64,000 nt of DNA from Vicinamibacterales bacterium (GCA_041659285.1 JBAZYO010000005.1:248001-312000), one strand, 5' to 3'. Positions 17,708 to 26,267 are shown, numbered from the stretch's first letter. Numbers and translations: made by a program. Notes: generated by a model not told the origin, from the letters alone.

Positions 17708-19351
17708 ATGCAGCCACACCCCAAGGGCCCGCGCGCCCACGTGCTCCTCTCTTCGGTCTTCAAGCCGTTCGCGCAAGATGACGAATACGGCAGCCGGGCC
17801 ATCAACCCGGTCGAGCTCTACCACAACCAGGTCACACGCGAGCAGGGGCCGTTCTCGCTCCGCATGTTCCATCGCACCTGGAGCCTGATGCTGCTGCAGC
17901 AGAACATCTCGGCACCGTGCACGGTGCTCGATTTCCCCACCCGCGAGGGCTTCGTGCGCGAGTTGACCGCGCACCAGTACGACGTGGTCGGGCTCACCGG
18001 CATCATCGTCAATGTCGGCAAGATTCGCGAGATGTGCCGGCTGGTCCGTGAGCACTCTCCCCACTCAACCCTGATCGTGGGCGGTCACGTCACCGCGATC
18101 CCCGGCATCGAGCAGATGATCGACGCCGATCACATCGTCAAGGGCGAGGGCGTCGCGTGGCTGCGGGCGTTTCTCGGCGAGGACAGCGAACACCGGATCG
18201 CGCATCCCTTGATTCCGTCGTCGTTCAGCTTCCGGCTGATGGGCCTGCCGGCGCCTCGCGGCGGCGGCAACGCCGCGGCCACCATCATCCCGTCGGTCGG
18301 GTGTCCGATGGGCTGCAACTTCTGCACGACCTCCGAGTTCTTCGGCGGCAAGGGCAAGATGGTGACGTTCCTCGAGCGCGGCGAAGACGTGTTCCGCGTG
18401 ATGTGCGAGGCGGAACAGCACCTGGGCGCCCGCGCGTTCTTCATGATGGACGAGAATTTCCTCCTCTATAAGAAGCGGGCCCTCGAGCTGCTCGAGCTGA
18501 TGAAGGCCCACGGCAAGTCCTGGTCGCTGTATGTGTTCTCGTCGGCGAACGCCATCCGCAAGTACGACGTGCGCCAGCTCGTGGAGCTGGGCGTGGAGTG
18601 GATCTGGCTCGGGCTGGAATCCTCCGGCAGCCAGTACCAAAAACTCAAGGGCGCCGATACGCAGGCACTGGCGAGCGAGCTCCAGTCGCACGGCATTCGC
18701 GTGCACGGCTCCACCATCATCGGCCTCGAGCACCACACGCCCGGCAACATCGACGCGGTCATCGAGCACGCCGTGGCGCACGAAACGGTGTTTCACCAGT
18801 TCATGCTCTACACGCCGGTGCCGGGCACGCCGCTCTACCGCGAGGTCGAAGCGGAGGGGCGGCTCCTCGAGGGCGTGGACCTGGCCGACATCCACGGCCA
18901 GTTCAAGTTCAACTTCCGGCACGCCGCGATCTCCCGCGATCAGTCGAAGAGCTTTCTCGACCGCGCGTTCCGCCGCGACTTCGAGCTGAACGGCCCGAGC
19001 CTGTACCGGCTGATTGCCAGCATGCTCACAGGCTGGCGGCGCTATCGTGACGACCCCGACCCCCGCGTGCGGGCGCGCGTGCGAGGGGAGGCCGCGCAGT
19101 TGCGACTGGGATACGGAGCGGCCCTCTGGGCGATGGAGAAATACCTGAGGGAGTCGAACCGCGTGGTCAGCGACCGGATCGCCGACTTGCGGGTGCAAAT
19201 CGAACGCGAGGTCGGCGGGTTGGCGCCGGTGATCGATCGGCTGGTGGGTCCGATGCTCTTGTGGAGCGCCCGCCGCGACGCCCGCCTTGCCCCGGCCGGC
19301 CGTGTGCTGGAGCCCCGCACATTTGTGGATCGGCGAAGCGGGCGCGAATGA
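17708..19351 (+). CDS. B12-binding-type radical SAM protein
   Basis: 547 residues from ATG 17708, which has AGGAGG ten bases upstream; the frame also has a TTG two codons earlier. The N-terminal 150 or so residues resemble a cobalamin-binding Rossmann domain (V-V-G-L-T-G-I-I-V-N-V, I-V-G-G-H-V-T). The radical SAM cluster motif C-P-M-G-C-N-F-C follows, then a partial TIM barrel. Substrate unknown; relatives include methylases and tailoring enzymes. Single-gene unit, convergent with the fasciclin gene. Confidence 0.85.
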   Translation: MQPHPKGPRAHVLLSSVFKPFAQDDEYGSRAINPVELYHNQVTREQGPFSLRMFHRTWSLMLLQQNISAPCTVLDFPTREGFVRELTAHQYDVVGLTGIIVNVGKIREMCRLVREHSPHSTLIVGGHVTAIPGIEQMIDADHIVKGEGVAWLRAFLGEDSEHRIAHPLIPSSFSFRLMGLPAPRGGGNAAATIIPSVGCPMGCNFCTTSEFFGGKGKMVTFLERGEDVFRVMCEAEQHLGARAFFMMDENFLLYKKRALELLELMKAHGKSWSLYVFSSANAIRKYDVRQLVELGVEWIWLGLESSGSQYQKLKGADTQALASELQSHGIRVHGSTIIGLEHHTPGNIDAVIEHAVAHETVFHQFMLYTPVPGTPLYREVEAEGRLLEGVDLADIHGQFKFNFRHAAISRDQSKSFLDRAFRRDFELNGPSLYRLIASMLTGWRRYRDDPDPRVRARVRGEAAQLRLGYGAALWAMEKYLRESNRVVSDRIADLRVQIEREVGGLAPVIDRLVGPMLLWSARRDARLAPAGRVLEPRTFVDRRSGRE

Positions 19352-19382
19352 TCAGGCCCCGGCCCGGGTCAGCATCTCGCGG

Positions 19383-19877
19383 CTACTTGGGCATCAGCAC
19401 GGTATCGATCACGTGAATCACGCCATTGCTGGCGGGGACATCGGCCTTGATGATGGTGGCGTTGTTGATCTTGAGTACCGAGCCGGCACTCGAAATCCGG
19501 ACGCGTTGGCCCTGCACCGTGCCGAAGTCCTTCATCATCTTCAGGTCGGCGGCAGCGACGTTGCCGGTGAGGACGTGGTATTGCAGCACCGCGGCCAGCT
19601 TGACCTTGTCCTTCATCAGCGCATCGAGGTCGGCCTTGGGGATTTTCGCAAAGGCCTCGTCGGTGGGGGCGAGCACGGTGAGTGGGCCGGGGCGCTTGAG
19701 TACGTCCACCAGGTTGGCGGCCTGGACGGCGGCCACCAGCGTCTTGAACGAGCCTGCGGCGACCGCGACGTCGACGATGTCTTTCGTGCCTTGCGCGTGG
19801 GCGGGAACCAGTGCCAGCAGACCGACCAGGGCCGCGGTTCCGAGGAGAACGCTCGTTAGTGTTTGTGGCTGCCTCAT
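19383..19877 (-). CDS. Secreted fasciclin (FAS1) domain protein
   Basis: 164 residues: a signal peptide ending A-H-A-Q and one complete FAS1 domain (L-T-V-L-A-P-T-D-E-A-F, Y-H-V-L-T-G-N-V, V-I-H-V-I-D-T-V-L-M-P). Start has GGAGG. FAS1 proteins are extracytoplasmic adhesion or binding proteins. It is divergent from the NapH-like ferredoxin gene and shares its TATGAC-N4-GTCATA operator, which suggests expression with N2O respiration. A decayed copy lies near 13309. Confidence 0.9.
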   Translation of the reverse strand: MRQPQTLTSVLLGTAALVGLLALVPAHAQGTKDIVDVAVAAGSFKTLVAAVQAANLVDVLKRPGPLTVLAPTDEAFAKIPKADLDALMKDKVKLAAVLQYHVLTGNVAAADLKMMKDFGTVQGQRVRISSAGSVLKINNATIIKADVPASNGVIHVIDTVLMPK

Positions 19878-19926
19878 GGCTCGCCTCCTTCAGTGGGGCA
19901 GCGTAGGCAATCGGCGGCGCCGGCGA

Positions 19927-19942
19927 TATGACCGGTGTCATA
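19927..19942. promoter_or_regulatory. Palindromic operator TATGAC-N4-GTCATA between divergent genes
   Basis: Same inverted repeat as at 13092, differing only in the 4-base spacer. It is centred about 55 bp before ATG 19990 and about 57 bp before the fasciclin ATG, so one CRP/FNR-type dimer could control both directions. Confidence 0.7.
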
Positions 19943-19989
19943 CGCCGGGTGTCGGCGGCCCGATATCTTCGATCCGGAGATAAGGCCGC

Positions 19990-21006
19990 ATGGCCCGAGC
20001 CTACGAGAAGCGCCCGATCGAACACACGCCACTGGTCCGCCGCGGGGTGCAGACGGCATTCCTGCTCCTGAACCTCGGGCTGGGTGTCCAGTTCTACATT
20101 TGGGTGCGCTACTTCGAAACCGGCGGCCAGTCGATGTACGTCTCGCGCCCGCCAGGCGTCGAGGGCTGGCTCCCGGTCGCCGCGCTGATGAACCTGAAGT
20201 ACCTGGTCCTCACCGCCAGCGTTCCCGAGGTTCACCCCGCCGGCTTGTTCCTGCTGATCGCCTTCCTGGCAATGTCGATCGTGTTCCGCAAGGCGTTCTG
20301 CAGCTGGTTGTGTCCCATCGGCACGATCTCCGAGTGGTTATGGCAGGGCGGGCGCGAGCTGGTCGGCCGCAACTTCGCGCTGCCGCGGTGGGCCGACATG
20401 CCGCTGCGAAGCCTGAAGTACATCCTCCTGGGACTGTTCGCGTATGCCGTGGTCAGCATGCCGGTACCGGAACTGCGCGCATTCCTGTCGAGTCCTTACG
20501 GGCTGGTCGCCGACGTCAAGATGCTCGACTTTTTCCGCGACGCCGGGCGCCTCACCCTCCAGGTCTGCCTGGTCCTGGTGATTCTGTCGGTGTTCACGAA
20601 GAACTTCTGGTGCCGCTATCTCTGCCCGTACGGCGCGCTGATGGGACTGGTGTCGATGCTGAGCCCCACGCGTATCACGCGCGACCCGATCTCGTGCATC
20701 GACTGCGGCAAGTGCGCCAAGGCGTGCCCGTCATTGATCCCGGTGGACCGGCTGATGACCGTCCGCACGCCGGAATGCAACGGCTGCCTCACCTGCGTGA
20801 CGGTATGCCCGGTGAAAGGCGCGTTGGAGATGCGCACGCTGCGCACCCGCCGCCGCGTCACCGCCCCGCGCATTGCCATCGGCGTCGCCGCGATCTTCGT
20901 CGTGGTGATTGGGTATGCGCGGATTACCGGTCACTGGCACGGGAATACGCCCGAGGACATGTTCTTCCAGTTGATCCCCAACGCGTCGAGCTACTCGCAC
21001 CCGTAA
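19990..21006 (+). CDS. NapH/NosH-like membrane ferredoxin (quinol-linked FeS protein)
   Basis: 338 residues: four main transmembrane helices plus a C-terminal one, two cytoplasmic C-x3-C-P motifs (C-S-W-L-C-P-I-G and C-R-Y-L-C-P-Y-G), and two [4Fe-4S] motifs (C-I-D-C-G-K-C-A-K-A-C-P and C-N-G-C-L-T-C-V-T-V-C-P). This is the NapH/NosR-C/NosH/CcoG pattern; such proteins move quinol electrons in nitrate or N2O reduction. Clade II clusters often carry nosH; here it lies 7 kb from nosZ but shares its operator. CcoG (copper/cbb3 assembly) is the alternative. Confidence 0.8.
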   Translation: MARAYEKRPIEHTPLVRRGVQTAFLLLNLGLGVQFYIWVRYFETGGQSMYVSRPPGVEGWLPVAALMNLKYLVLTASVPEVHPAGLFLLIAFLAMSIVFRKAFCSWLCPIGTISEWLWQGGRELVGRNFALPRWADMPLRSLKYILLGLFAYAVVSMPVPELRAFLSSPYGLVADVKMLDFFRDAGRLTLQVCLVLVILSVFTKNFWCRYLCPYGALMGLVSMLSPTRITRDPISCIDCGKCAKACPSLIPVDRLMTVRTPECNGCLTCVTVCPVKGALEMRTLRTRRRVTAPRIAIGVAAIFVVVIGYARITGHWHGNTPEDMFFQLIPNASSYSHP

Positions 21007-21017
21007 CAGGAGATCTT

Positions 21018-21365
21018 CTACGCTCCCGTCTTTGGCTCCCGCAGCATCACCAGCAGCATGCGCGCCGCCGCGATGGCCTCCACCGCGTGCGGCACGTTCG
21101 CGGGCATGCGGACGATGGTGCCGGGTCTGGCGATCACGGGCTGGCCGCCGATGGTGAGCGTGAGCAGGCCATCGAGGACGATCACCAGCGCGTCGAAGGG
21201 CGTGGTGTGCTCGCTCAGGCCCTCACCCTGGTCGAAGGCGAACAGCGTGACGTTGCCGCCGCCGTTCTTCGCCAGCACGCGGCTGGCAATGCCGCGCTCG
21301 GTCGGCGCGATCAGATCCGCGAGCGCCAATGCTTCGGCGGCGGGGATGGTTCCAGTGGTCGTCAT
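21018..21365 (-). CDS. Small cupin-domain protein
   Basis: 115 residues forming one cupin barrel: F-D-A-L-V-I-V-L-D-G and P-G-T-I-V-R-M-P-A-N-V-P-H-A-V-E match the two cupin motifs. Only some metal-binding His residues are present (E-H-T-T in motif 1, P-H-A in motif 2). Function unknown. GAGGAACAGAGA precedes the ATG. It follows the methyltransferase gene by about 10 bp on the same strand. Confidence 0.8.
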   Translation of the reverse strand: MTTTGTIPAAEALALADLIAPTERGIASRVLAKNGGGNVTLFAFDQGEGLSEHTTPFDALVIVLDGLLTLTIGGQPVIARPGTIVRMPANVPHAVEAIAAARMLLVMLREPKTGA

Positions 21366-21375
21366 TCTCTGTTCC

Positions 21376-22041
21376 TCATGAAAAACGGAAGCCGCCCTCG
21401 TAGATGACCGGGGCCCCGGTGGTGCGCAGGCCCGGCCCGGGGCGATTGAGCTCGCGCAAGGGGAGCGTGGGGTCCGGCCTGAATCCCGCGGCCTGCAGTT
21501 CCGCGAGCAGTTGCGGCTCGGTCAGGAAGCACTGCGGCGCGCCCGAGAACTGCGTGAAGACGAACGGTTCGCCGGCCATCGGTTCGACGGCGTCCGGCAG
21601 CGTGTGTCGTGAGAACGTGAAGACGAACAGCGCCGTGCCCGGCTTCGCCACGCGCGCGGCTTCGTTCACCGCCTGCCGGAACTCGCCGCCGGAGCGGGCG
21701 AGGTTCCAGATGCCATGCGCGACGATGAAGTCCATGGACGCGCCGCGGATGGGCAGCGCGTGCATGGGCGCGTTCACCAGGCGAAGGCGGTGGCCGCCCT
21801 CGCGGGCGGCGGCCGCCTGCAGCATGGGCCGCGACAGGTCGGTGCCGGCGACGTGCCACCCCATGCGGGCGAGCGGCACGGCATTACGGCCGGCGCCGCA
21901 GCCAATGTCGAGCAAGTGAGCGGAATGGGTGCGGCCCAGTTGCGCGGCCGCGTAGTCAATCAAGGTGAGATTGGGGGCCGCGGTCGCGAAACCCGCCACC
22001 GTGGCCGGCGTGCTCCACGGTGACGCGTCGAGGTCATTCAC
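21376..22041 (-). CDS. SAM-dependent methyltransferase (class I)
   Basis: 221 residues from a GTG start with a GGGGG-type ribosome site. Motif I is L-L-D-I-G-C-G-A-G-R-N, followed by the acidic G-T-D-L-S. The fold and length are typical of Methyltransf_11/25 enzymes; the substrate cannot be predicted. It is in a short minus-strand run with the cupin gene and lies downstream of the DUF411 gene. Confidence 0.82.
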   Translation of the reverse strand: MNDLDASPWSTPATVAGFATAAPNLTLIDYAAAQLGRTHSAHLLDIGCGAGRNAVPLARMGWHVAGTDLSRPMLQAAAAREGGHRLRLVNAPMHALPIRGASMDFIVAHGIWNLARSGGEFRQAVNEAARVAKPGTALFVFTFSRHTLPDAVEPMAGEPFVFTQFSGAPQCFLTEPQLLAELQAAGFRPDPTLPLRELNRPGPGLRTTGAPVIYEGGFRFS

Positions 22042-22074
22042 GATCGCGCCCCCAGAAAGGCCCGGCGAAGCCGG

Positions 22075-22557
22075 CTAGTGCTTGGCGAACACGTACTTCT
22101 TGCCGTCTTTCGTGAACGCGATCACGTTGTACGGCTCCTTCATGCCGCCCTGTTCCATGCCGGGCGCTCCCTGGGGCATGCCCGGGGCGGCGAGACCGGC
22201 AATGGCCGGCTTCTCTTTCAGGAGCCGCTGGATGTCGGCGGCGGGGACGTGGCCTTCAATGATATAGCCGCCCACTTTCGCGGTGTGGCACGAGGCGAGG
22301 TCGTCGGTCACGCCGGCCTGCATGCCGATGGCGCGCAGTTGAGAGTCGTTCACGTTGTTGGCTTCCACCTGGAAGCCTTGCGCCTGGAGATGCTGCATCC
22401 AGGAGCTGCAGCACCCTCAAGTCGGTGACTTGTAGACCACCACCGAAGGGGTGCTGGAAGTTCGCGGCGCGGTGGCCGGCTTCTGTTGGGCCGAGGCCAC
22501 CAGCCCGAAGCCCGCCACGGCCAATACCGAGAGGGCCGCCATGTGTTTGATACGCAT
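22075..22557 (-). CDS. DUF411 metal-binding protein with in-frame UGA at the conserved Cys (candidate selenoprotein)
   Basis: If UGA at 22419-22417 is read as selenocysteine, the gene encodes 160 residues: a signal peptide (cut after A-S-A), V-V-V-Y-K-S-P-T-U-G-C-C-S-S-W, then an unbroken DUF411 domain (D-L-A-S-C-H-T-A, G-Y-I-I-E-G-H-V-P-A, P-G-M-P-Q-G-A-P-G-M). The family has Cys at exactly this place (C-G-C-C). There is no other defect on either side. A SECIS-like hairpin follows. Family members are periplasmic proteins linked to copper/metal handling. A simple nonsense mutation or sequencing error is the alternative; a conventional call would give only a 107-residue fragment from an internal ATG. 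Confidence 0.75.
22383..22419 (-). promoter_or_regulatory. SECIS-like stem-loop directly after the UGA codon
   Basis: After UGA (22419-22417) a 6 bp stem, CCUGGA/UCCAGG (22403-22398 with 22388-22383), closes a 9-base loop that starts 20 bases after the UGA and has G at its second position. This agrees with the bacterial SECIS consensus as I know it (loop 16-37 bases after UGA, G among the first two loop bases). A competing 9 bp stem (22415-22407 with 22397-22389) is stronger but closer to the codon. Confidence 0.55.
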
Positions 22558-22575
22558 GGTTCGATGCTACTCCAA

Positions 22576-23424
22576 TCAGTCGAATGAATAAACGATCGAG
22601 GCGAGGCGCCCGCGCCAGTACGGCTCGGGTCCCCTGTCGCCCATCCACGCCACTTCACAGTATTGCGGAATCATGATGCCCTCGTGCTCCACGTGATCCG
22701 AACAGACCACGCGCCAGGGCCGGAGCTGGTAGCCGCCGTCTTTCTCGAAATACCGATCGCCGCTGGTTTCGATGATGCGGTCCTGGTCGTCGAAGCGAAA
22801 GGTCAGTGACACGGAGGTCGAGCCGTCGGTCAGCGTTGCCAGGGCCGAGCGGTCGTCCACCGCCTGCCACGTCACGCCCTCGCCGGGCAGCAGCACCGTG
22901 GGGAACCACGCGGCTTCTCCCAGGTAGCGTTGCAGGGCGCCTGAGTCGAGCTGCGGGAGCGCGGATTGATCGACCAGCGAGTAGGCTCCGAACATGGTGG
23001 CCTGCATCGACCCGTGGCCGGCGACGTAGGCATCCCGCACGTGGGCGGGCATCAACAGCGCCATTTCGATGCGCGCGTCCCACACAAACCCGGGCGGCAC
23101 CGCGCTGAAGTGCTGCGTGGCGCGTAACGGGCGCCACGCGTCATTCACAAGGAACTCCGCGTCCTGTGTCACCACCGCCCAGGTGATGAACCTCTGGCGG
23201 TTCCTCAGCGCGCGCTTGAAGTATCGTGCGACCGGCGCCGGCAAGCCTTCAACGAGCGCCGGCGAGTAGGCGTCCGGCCGTGCCCTGCCCGCCGCCCGCA
23301 ACTCTTCGACTTTGGCGGCCGTGGCCCGGTTCCACGTGCTCATCGTGAAGACGAGCGTGGCCGCCGCCGCCGCCGCGATGACGACCAGTCCGATGCCGAC
23401 GTGGCGCAGGCGAATTCCAGCCAC
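22576..23424 (-). CDS. DUF6544/DUF6920-like protein with N-terminal membrane anchor
   Basis: 282 residues from GTG 23424, giving an N-terminal hydrophobic helix (I-G-L-V-V-I-A-A-A-A-A-A-T-L-V-F). The following domain has the pattern L-P-A-P-V-A-R-Y-F-K, Q-H-F-S-A-V-P-P-G-F-V-W-D-A and R-Y-L-G-E-A-A-W-F-P-T, which I associate with the DUF6544 (DUF6920) family; function unknown. An ATG about 30 codons later is a possible alternative start that would lose the anchor. It follows the YIP1 gene after 2 bp, so it is probably co-transcribed. Confidence 0.65.
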   Translation of the reverse strand: MAGIRLRHVGIGLVVIAAAAAATLVFTMSTWNRATAAKVEELRAAGRARPDAYSPALVEGLPAPVARYFKRALRNRQRFITWAVVTQDAEFLVNDAWRPLRATQHFSAVPPGFVWDARIEMALLMPAHVRDAYVAGHGSMQATMFGAYSLVDQSALPQLDSGALQRYLGEAAWFPTVLLPGEGVTWQAVDDRSALATLTDGSTSVSLTFRFDDQDRIIETSGDRYFEKDGGYQLRPWRVVCSDHVEHEGIMIPQYCEVAWMGDRGPEPYWRGRLASIVYSFD

Positions 23425-23426
23425 GA

Positions 23427-23960
23427 CTAACTGACCGGGCGCGTGAACATCACCGCGCCGAGCGCCACCAGCCCGAACGCGACGAACCACGCGACCACAC
23501 ACACCACCACGGCGCGGGCCAGGCTCTTGTAGTCGAGCGCCTGCCGCACGGCGAGCACCGTCGCCGCGATCATCCAGATCGACCCGGCCACGAACGCAAA
23601 CGGCGCGGCGGCGCGCATCGCGCCGAAGGCGATGAACACGCCCGGTGCGGCGGCAAACCCCATGGTTCGCAACAACTCGGTCGGCTTGCTGCTGGTTTGC
23701 GGCTCCGCCAGGAGGATCGTGCCGATGGTCGTGATCAGCATCGCCCACACCACCCACGCCCCCAGCATGGCGATCATGCCGGCCGCGAACGTCGCCAGCG
23801 ATATCGACGTGCTGCCCATGGCCGCGAACCCGGCAGCGATGCAGGCCAGCAGCACCACCAGCGCGGCCTGGCCGCCGGCCTTGCGGTCCGATTCCACGTC
23901 TTCAAATGTCACCGGATCCAAAACGAGCGCGCCGATGAACCGCCGGATGAAGAGCGTCAT
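23427..23960 (-). CDS. YIP1-family membrane protein
   Basis: 177 residues from ATG 23960, which has GGGGGG nearby; a longer frame lacks a ribosome site. There are five hydrophobic helices after F-I-G-A-L-V-L-D-P, matching the Yip1 domain pattern found in bacterial membrane proteins of unknown role. First gene of a two-gene unit with the DUF6544-like gene. Confidence 0.7.
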   Translation of the reverse strand: MTLFIRRFIGALVLDPVTFEDVESDRKAGGQAALVVLLACIAAGFAAMGSTSISLATFAAGMIAMLGAWVVWAMLITTIGTILLAEPQTSSKPTELLRTMGFAAAPGVFIAFGAMRAAAPFAFVAGSIWMIAATVLAVRQALDYKSLARAVVVCVVAWFVAFGLVALGAVMFTRPVS

Positions 23961-24076
23961 CGTTCCCCCCGCATTCAAGGCTACTGTTGCCATACGTCCC
24001 TCGCAGGCTGATGGAGCACAGTTCATGCCATTAAGTGGAAACGCTCCACCTGGTACGGACGGGCTTGCGGAATCTC

Positions 24077-24087
24077 GGGATATTCCC
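24077..24087. promoter_or_regulatory. GGGATATTCCC palindrome upstream of multicopper oxidase
   Basis: Palindromic element 80-90 bp before the oxidase ATG. Similar GGGAAT/ATTCCC elements recur upstream of other genes in the window (38310, 42523, 42547, 46828, 50862). Confidence 0.35.
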
Positions 24088-24123
24088 CGCGAAAGCGAAG
24101 AATTTCACACAAAATCCCACAGA

Positions 24124-24139
24124 TCTGACAAGGATCATA
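24124..24139. promoter_or_regulatory. Imperfect copy of the TATGAC-N4-GTCATA operator
   Basis: TCTGAC-AAGG-ATCATA matches the palindrome at 13092 and 19927 at 10 of 12 arm positions. It is centred about 35 bp before the oxidase start, so a weak site or chance. Confidence 0.3.
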
Positions 24140-24166
24140 GGATCCTAACTTGCAGCCTGCTAATCA

Positions 24167-25606
24167 ATGACGATGCTCATCCTGATACTTGTATGCCTGC
24201 TCATGCCCGAAATGGCCGCCGCGCAGTCGCTCGCGCCAGCCGGCTGGGACGCAGGCCTCAAGCTGAACGAACCAGCGGATCTCAATCCCGATCCGCGCAT
24301 CGTTGAAATCAACCTCACCGCGAAGCTGGCCGACGTCGAGGTGGCGCCCGGCAAGCTGGTGCACGCCTGGACCTATGACGGCGGCCTCCCGGGTCCGCTG
24401 ATCAAGGCGCGCGTCGGCGATCGGGTGATCGTGCACTTCAAGAACGAACTGAAGGAACCGACGACGGTGCACTGGCACGGCGTGCGCGTGCCCATCGAGA
24501 TGGACGGCGTGCCCGACATCTCGCAGCCCGAAGTGAAGCAGGGCGAGACGTTCCTCTACGACTTCGTCGTTCGCGATGCCGGTCTCTACTGGTATCACCC
24601 GCACGTGATGTCGGCCGCGCAGGTCGGGTTCGGCCTCTACGGCGCGCTGCTCGTCGAAGATCCGGATGACGGCGTCGGCGTGGCCGACCAGGTCACCATC
24701 GTGCTGAGCGACATCGGGTTCGACGCCAAGGGTGTGCTCGAGCCCGCCGACAGCGGCGGATCCGCCGGCATGGTGTTCGGCCGCGAGGGCGACTACGTGC
24801 TGGTGAACGGCCGCACCCGCCCGACGCTGAAAGCCCGCCCCGGCGCGCCGCAGCGCTGGCGCATCGTCAACACCGCCAAGAGCCGCTTCTTCTATCTGGA
24901 TCTCGAGGGCCAGCCGTTCACCGTGATCGGCGTGGATGGCGGGCTGCAGGAAAAGCCGGTGACCAGCGACATCCTGCTGGTGACGCCGGGCGAGCGCGTG
25001 GACGTGGTCGTGACGCCGAAAGGCAAGGCCGGCACGCCGCTGACGCTACGGGCGATGCTCTACAACCGCGGCTATGGCAGCGTCCAGTACCGCAGCGTTG
25101 AAGACGTGATGTTCGTCGAGTTCACGACCCAGCCGCCGGTGACCGCCGCGCCGGTCCGCGTCAGCCGCGCCCTGCCGCTCCCGAAGGTCGAGGGTGCCAC
25201 CCCGGTGAACGTGGTGCTGACGCTGCCGCCGATGGAGAACGGCAAGTCGGAGTTCCGGATCAACGGCGTGCCGTTCTGGAAGGCCGAGCCGTTCCTGGCG
25301 AAGCTCGGCGAGACGCAGCTGTGGATCGTCAAGAACGACAGCGATTGGGATCACCCGTTCCACCTGCACGGCTTCTTCTTCCAGGTGATCGACGACAAGG
25401 GCCAGCCGGTTCGTCCGCTGGCGTTGAAGGACACCGTCAACATTCCCATGAAGACGACGATGAGGTTGCTGGTGACGTTTGACGAGCGGCCCGGCGAGTG
25501 GATGTTCCACTGCCACATCCTCGATCACGCCGATGGCGGGTTGATGGGCACGGTGCTGGTGGGCGACGGCACCTCGAGCAAGCACGTGCACCCGAAGAAA
25601 CCCTGA
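24167..25606 (+). CDS. Periplasmic multicopper oxidase
   Basis: 479 residues; a hydrophobic signal peptide ends A-A-A-Q. Copper motifs are complete: T-V-H-W-H-G, W-Y-H-P-H, H-P-F-H-L-H-G and the type-1/trinuclear H-C-H-I-L-D-H with a downstream Met ligand. Three cupredoxin domains; CopA/laccase-like length. It probably oxidises Cu(I), Fe(II) or Mn(II) or organics in the periplasm. It sits beside other copper-related genes (DUF411, nos). A second ATG two codons in is an equally possible start. Confidence 0.92.
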   Translation: MTMLILILVCLLMPEMAAAQSLAPAGWDAGLKLNEPADLNPDPRIVEINLTAKLADVEVAPGKLVHAWTYDGGLPGPLIKARVGDRVIVHFKNELKEPTTVHWHGVRVPIEMDGVPDISQPEVKQGETFLYDFVVRDAGLYWYHPHVMSAAQVGFGLYGALLVEDPDDGVGVADQVTIVLSDIGFDAKGVLEPADSGGSAGMVFGREGDYVLVNGRTRPTLKARPGAPQRWRIVNTAKSRFFYLDLEGQPFTVIGVDGGLQEKPVTSDILLVTPGERVDVVVTPKGKAGTPLTLRAMLYNRGYGSVQYRSVEDVMFVEFTTQPPVTAAPVRVSRALPLPKVEGATPVNVVLTLPPMENGKSEFRINGVPFWKAEPFLAKLGETQLWIVKNDSDWDHPFHLHGFFFQVIDDKGQPVRPLALKDTVNIPMKTTMRLLVTFDERPGEWMFHCHILDHADGGLMGTVLVGDGTSSKHVHPKKP

Positions 25607-25615
25607 CGCGCGGGG

Positions 25616-26221
25616 CTACTTACACTTGATGGCTTCGTGGATCTCGTCGAGGATGATGTTGGCCCGCGTGTCGTGCAGGACCAGGTTGCGGTCCAAGAAG
25701 CGATACATGACATCGTCGGGCAGCCTGGGCAACGCCGCGAGGATGCTGGGAGGCATCGTCGAGAGCGGCTCCTGCTTCGGGTAGGTGCCGTTGATGCGGT
25801 AGGAAAACTCGCCGGGATTGTCGTCGCGGATCGACTCGCAGATTCCCTCGTTGAGTTGGCCGGCCATGGCCCGCTTGAATGCGGCGCGAATGTCCCGTGA
25901 AAAGATTGCGCCTCGCCGCGCCCCCGCCCGGGCCTGCCGAATTCGTTCGGCCAGCGCGGTTTCGGCCTTCAGGATCTCAACCGGATTGTCGGTGACGGCG
26001 AGGACGGGCAAGCCTTGCGCCAGCCTGGCCCGAAGCGCGGCATACGCCGTCATGCGGGCGCTGAAATCCGCGACGGCGTCGCCCCAGATCTCGACCCTGA
26101 AGTCAGGAGCCCGAGGGGCCGGTTGCGTCACCGGCGCCTGGGCCGCCGCCGTGGATGCGAAGCACACGACCGCCACCACGACGCCCAACCCGGTAAACCG
26201 CATTCTTGCCATCACCTTCAT
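25616..26221 (-). CDS. Secreted protein of unknown family (paralogue of 46249-46710)
   Basis: 201 residues with a signal peptide ending A-A-A-Q. The body is helical and charged. The C-terminal 45 residues (P-P-S-I-L-A-A-L-P-R-L-P then R-N-L-V-L-H-D-T) closely match the end of the protein at 46249-46710 (P-P-V-L-A-R-A-L-P-T-L-P, N-D-L-V-I-R-D-V). Family unknown to me. Convergent with the multicopper oxidase gene. Confidence 0.65.
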   Translation of the reverse strand: MKVMARMRFTGLGVVVAVVCFASTAAAQAPVTQPAPRAPDFRVEIWGDAVADFSARMTAYAALRARLAQGLPVLAVTDNPVEILKAETALAERIRQARAGARRGAIFSRDIRAAFKRAMAGQLNEGICESIRDDNPGEFSYRINGTYPKQEPLSTMPPSILAALPRLPDDVMYRFLDRNLVLHDTRANIILDEIHEAIKCK

Positions 26222-26267
26222 TTAGTGCACCTGCGGGTTGCCCACGCTGTTCCGTATTGGACACCGC

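Noticed and set aside
22075..22398. A 107-residue DUF411 gene starting at an internal ATG
   Set aside because: It would begin in the middle of the domain, after the metal motif, and lose the signal peptide that is encoded in frame upstream of the UGA.
22389..22415. The 9 bp hairpin immediately after the UGA as the SECIS element
   Set aside because: Its loop begins only about 11 bases after the UGA, shorter than the usual 16-37; the alternative 6 bp hairpin fits better, though both may matter.
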